Assembly (NCBI GenBank): GCA_018814305.1 | Contig: JAHJAA010000013.1 | Coordinates: 55,239-119,238, forward strand | Length of the DNA stretch: 64,000 nucleotides | Direction: 5' to 3' | Origin: Pseudomonadota bacterium | Lineage (GTDB): Bacteria; Desulfobacterota; Desulfobulbia; Desulfobulbales; JAGXFP01 | Shown: piece by piece, positions 61,810-64,000 of the stretch | How the letters are laid out: each line of letters starts with the position of its first letter | How positions within the stretch are numbered: the stretch's first letter is position 1 | Notes under the pieces: model-generated | Told to the model about the DNA's origin: nothing | Database searches by the model: none | Seen by the model: the letters and a program-made list of their open reading frames with translations, nothing else | Position numbers and translations under genes: made by a program

Positions 61810-62410
61810 TCAAGGCGATTTGGTGGTTATGGTGTAGCTCCAGTCCGAAAGCACCTCATCCGATGCGGCCCATAACCCGAGATTGTCGTCATTGGGATCG
61901 CCGCTGCCCGTGACCCAGCCGGTGATCTGTGCTGCCTGGGCGAGGACTATTTCAACGGTCGGAGCGTTGGTCTTCCACAACGAGGTGCCGCCGGTTAAGC
62001 CCAAGATCGTGCCGTTCACCGAAGGATCGATGATCCAGCCGCTTTCTGGGAGCGGATAGGTTTGCGCCTCGGCAAAGGCTGACTGCGCATCCCAGTTGTT
62101 CTCGGAAATGTGCATCGAAGAGAGCATGACCAACTTAAAGGCCTCACCGGGACGACTATCCAGCTCGACAGTTCCATTCGTAGTTACGGAAACCTGGGCG
62201 GCAATCGCGTTATCGGCGGGCGGGGACAGGCGAACCTCGCCTTCAATACCTAGGGTGGATATGGTCCCGGAAAAGGTAAGCAGCAGGTCACCGCCATCGG
62301 TGTTCCAGGTGGCGGCGACCGCCGTTCCCTGGTTATAGGTTCCACCCGCCCAGAAGGATGGGGGCAGAACCACGGAGGTTCCCCAACCGGAGTCAGGTCC
62401 GTAATTCAAA
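61810..62410 (-). pseudogene. Probable 5'-truncated secreted/surface protein fragment
   Basis: Protein-like C-terminal part (WGTSVVLPPSFWAGGTYNQGTAVAATWNTDGGDLLLTFSGT...); upstream part of the ORF is antisense to higA and not protein-like. Confidence 0.45.
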
Positions 62411-62436
62411 ATGTAGAGATTACCGATTACCACTGA
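62410..62436 (+). pseudogene. 3' remnant of a higB toxin gene
   Basis: Frame reads N-V-E-I-T-D-Y-H-stop just before higA, matching the typical HigB C-terminus (VEI.DYH); no HigB body upstream. Confidence 0.5.
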
Positions 62437-62437
62437 G

Positions 62438-62749
62438 GTGACAGACATGAGAGATTTCCCAACCGTACATCCAGGCGAGATTCTTCTGGAAGAATTTTTG
62501 ACCCCGCTGGGGATCAGCCAGTACCGGCTCGCCCAAGACATCAGTGTCCCGGCCATGCGGATCAACAAGATTTGCCGGCAAGAGCGAGGCATCAGCGCCG
62601 ACACCGCCCTGCGCCTGGCCTGTTATTTCGGGACCTCAATTGAGTTCTGGGCTGGCATTCAGTCACACTACGATACCGAAACCGCAAAAATGGCTTTAGG
62701 TGACCGACTTGAAAAAGAGGTCAAGGTCCTTGAGCACAAAGCAGCTTAG
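62438..62749 (+). CDS. higA: HigA-family antitoxin (XRE HTH)
   Basis: HPGEILLEEFLTPLGISQYRLAQDISVPAMRINKICRQERGISADTALRLACYFGTSIEFW. Confidence 0.95.
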   Translation: MTDMRDFPTVHPGEILLEEFLTPLGISQYRLAQDISVPAMRINKICRQERGISADTALRLACYFGTSIEFWAGIQSHYDTETAKMALGDRLEKEVKVLEHKAA

Positions 62750-62918
62750 GGGATTTTGGTTAAATTTCATCGATGGTCAAAAGGCGCTCTTGAGGGGGTA
62801 AGAACGGCAACACTGAGATGAGCCAAGCATAAGAGATGACCATGCTTCATTCAACCTTTAACAGCTTGAAATTATAAAAGAATACAAACACGAAGATCAA
62901 TAAAAGCCAAGAGCGGAC

Positions 62919-62983
62919 TTGACCCCTTTCTTGACCCCTTTCTTTGACCCCTTTCTGACCCCTTTCTGACCCCTTTCTGACCA
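62919..62983. repeat. Short tandem repeat (T)TGACCCCTTTC, about six units
   Basis: TTGACCCCTTTC TTGACCCCTTTCT TTGACCCCTTTC TGACCCCTTTC TGACCCCTTTC TGACC. Confidence 0.85.
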
Positions 62984-63038
62984 TTTCTCTTTCCATCAAG
63001 ATTATTGACTTGCACAATCATTTCTTGGTTGTTAGTGT

Positions 63039-63062
63039 TTAGGTATCAAATCAAGTACCTAA
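63039..63062. promoter_or_regulatory. Candidate TA operator
   Basis: TTAGGTA-TCAAATCAAG-TACCTAA inverted repeat just upstream of the antitoxin start. Confidence 0.5.
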
Positions 63063-63075
63063 TGAGGTGCCAATA

Positions 63076-63348
63076 ATGAACACCATGCCTGCTCAGGAAC
63101 TCAAGCGTCGGGGAATTGCAGCGGTGGACGATCTGATCGCCGAAGGCGATGTTCATGTGATCAGAAACAACCGACCGCAGTATGTAGTAATGTCGGAAGA
63201 GCGTTACCAGGAACTGCTGGCGGATGCCGACGAGGCCTATCTGGCCAGGGTTCGGACCTCGCTGACGGAGGTCAAGACAGGGAAAGTCAGGAAATTTGCT
63301 ACTGCCGATGAGCTATTGTCGGCCCTTGATGTGATAGATGCCGAGTGA
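63076..63348 (+). CDS. Phd/RelB-type antitoxin
   Basis: MNTMPAQELKRRGIAAVDDLIAEGDVHVIRNNRPQYVVMSEERYQELL. Confidence 0.9.
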   Translation: MNTMPAQELKRRGIAAVDDLIAEGDVHVIRNNRPQYVVMSEERYQELLADADEAYLARVRTSLTEVKTGKVRKFATADELLSALDVIDAE

Positions 63349-63623
63349 TGTACACCCTGACCACGCCGGAAAATTTTCTCCGCCAGGCCCGCAAGTTCCT
63401 GCGTAAGCATCCCGATTTAAAACCGCGCTTGACCCAGGTCCTGACCAATTTACAGCACGATCCTTTTCAGGTAGAACTAGGACTACATCCCTTGGCCGGC
63501 AAACTGGCCGGGTGTCACGCCGTGCGCTTGAATTACAGTTATCGGATCACCTTAACCCTGTTGATCAGCGAACAGGAAATCATCCTGCTCGATATCGGCA
63601 GTCACGATGATGTCTACAGATAA
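63345..63623 (+). CDS. RelE/YafQ-like type II toxin
   Basis: 4-nt overlap with antitoxin; HPLAGKLAGCHAVRLNYSYRITLTLLISEQEIILLDIGSHDDVYR. Confidence 0.9.
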   Translation: MMYTLTTPENFLRQARKFLRKHPDLKPRLTQVLTNLQHDPFQVELGLHPLAGKLAGCHAVRLNYSYRITLTLLISEQEIILLDIGSHDDVYR

Positions 63624-63807
63624 TGCCTCATAAGAAAATTTGAGGCACAAAATGCCCACGTAGAATGTCAATAATTCAAGCATGATCCGAATTCGCACGG
63701 CGAGTTCTATATACTGTTCCCCGAACACCCTGAGAATAATCTCCGGGCTAGCTTCCTTGTCGGCTCCGCCAATCCTGCATCCTGAATAATCCGAGTTAAC
63801 TATCGAT

Positions 63808-63833
63808 CCCGGCGCGCTAATTAAAGCGCCGGG
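63808..63833. repeat. GC-rich hairpin
   Basis: CCCGGCGC-GCTAATTAAA-GCGCCGGG perfect 8-bp stem. Confidence 0.6.
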
Positions 63834-64000
63834 AGCAGGGGGGCAGTTGTTTCCTGGTACTGAAGTTTGAAAAATTCTCGAATATTCAACGCTCTGCGGT
63901 AAGTCGAGCGGTCCGGCGAGGGCAATTAATACCTACCGAAGATTTAGGCTTGATTGATAAAATATCAAACAGAGAAACGTCCTTTACATTCAACAATTAA

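Noticed and set aside
62919-62983. Possible CRISPR array
   Set aside because: Units are 11-13 bp in direct tandem with no spacers; no cas genes in the window

Overview
This 64 kb window is mostly a densely packed chromosomal segment. Gene content (long-form HisG, EB_dh-type and CxxCH proteins, ablA/ablB, MopE repeats, two-CW proteins) suggests a Desulfobulbales-like member of Desulfobacterota; that taxonomy is inference. It holds housekeeping genes (tsaE, a continuous purD-purE fusion, Sua5/YrdC, greA, rpoH, lepA, engB, hisG, hisI, slyD-like FKBP, thiD) and a kinase/HDOD/HPt signalling group. A Wsp-like chemosensory cluster (REC-REC-GGDEF, CheA-REC, CheW, CheB, CheR, MCP) lies at 35.0-43.5 kb. 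A membrane/osmoadaptation block (antiporter, MscS, GH17-GT2 glucan synthase, ablA/ablB) lies at 52.3-60.6 kb. The 3' end (about 60.7-64 kb) is accessory: an orphan higA with an apparent higB remnant, a RelBE/Phd-type TA pair, and repeats. The strongest hidden signal is at 46269-46475. A small CopZ/BFD-like [2Fe-2S] ORF appears to stop at TGA, but the frame continues with conserved residues (NPKGR-U-CLSDV) and a SECIS-like hairpin with an AGGU loop sits just downstream, so it is a candidate selenoprotein. Other points of interest are a probable N-terminal frameshift in a PAS sensor, several long dyad-symmetric intergenic repeats, a Cys-less TlpA-TPR protein and a mosaic M4 protease/MopE-repeat protein. 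All calls come from reading the sequence and the supplied ORFs; no database search was run.
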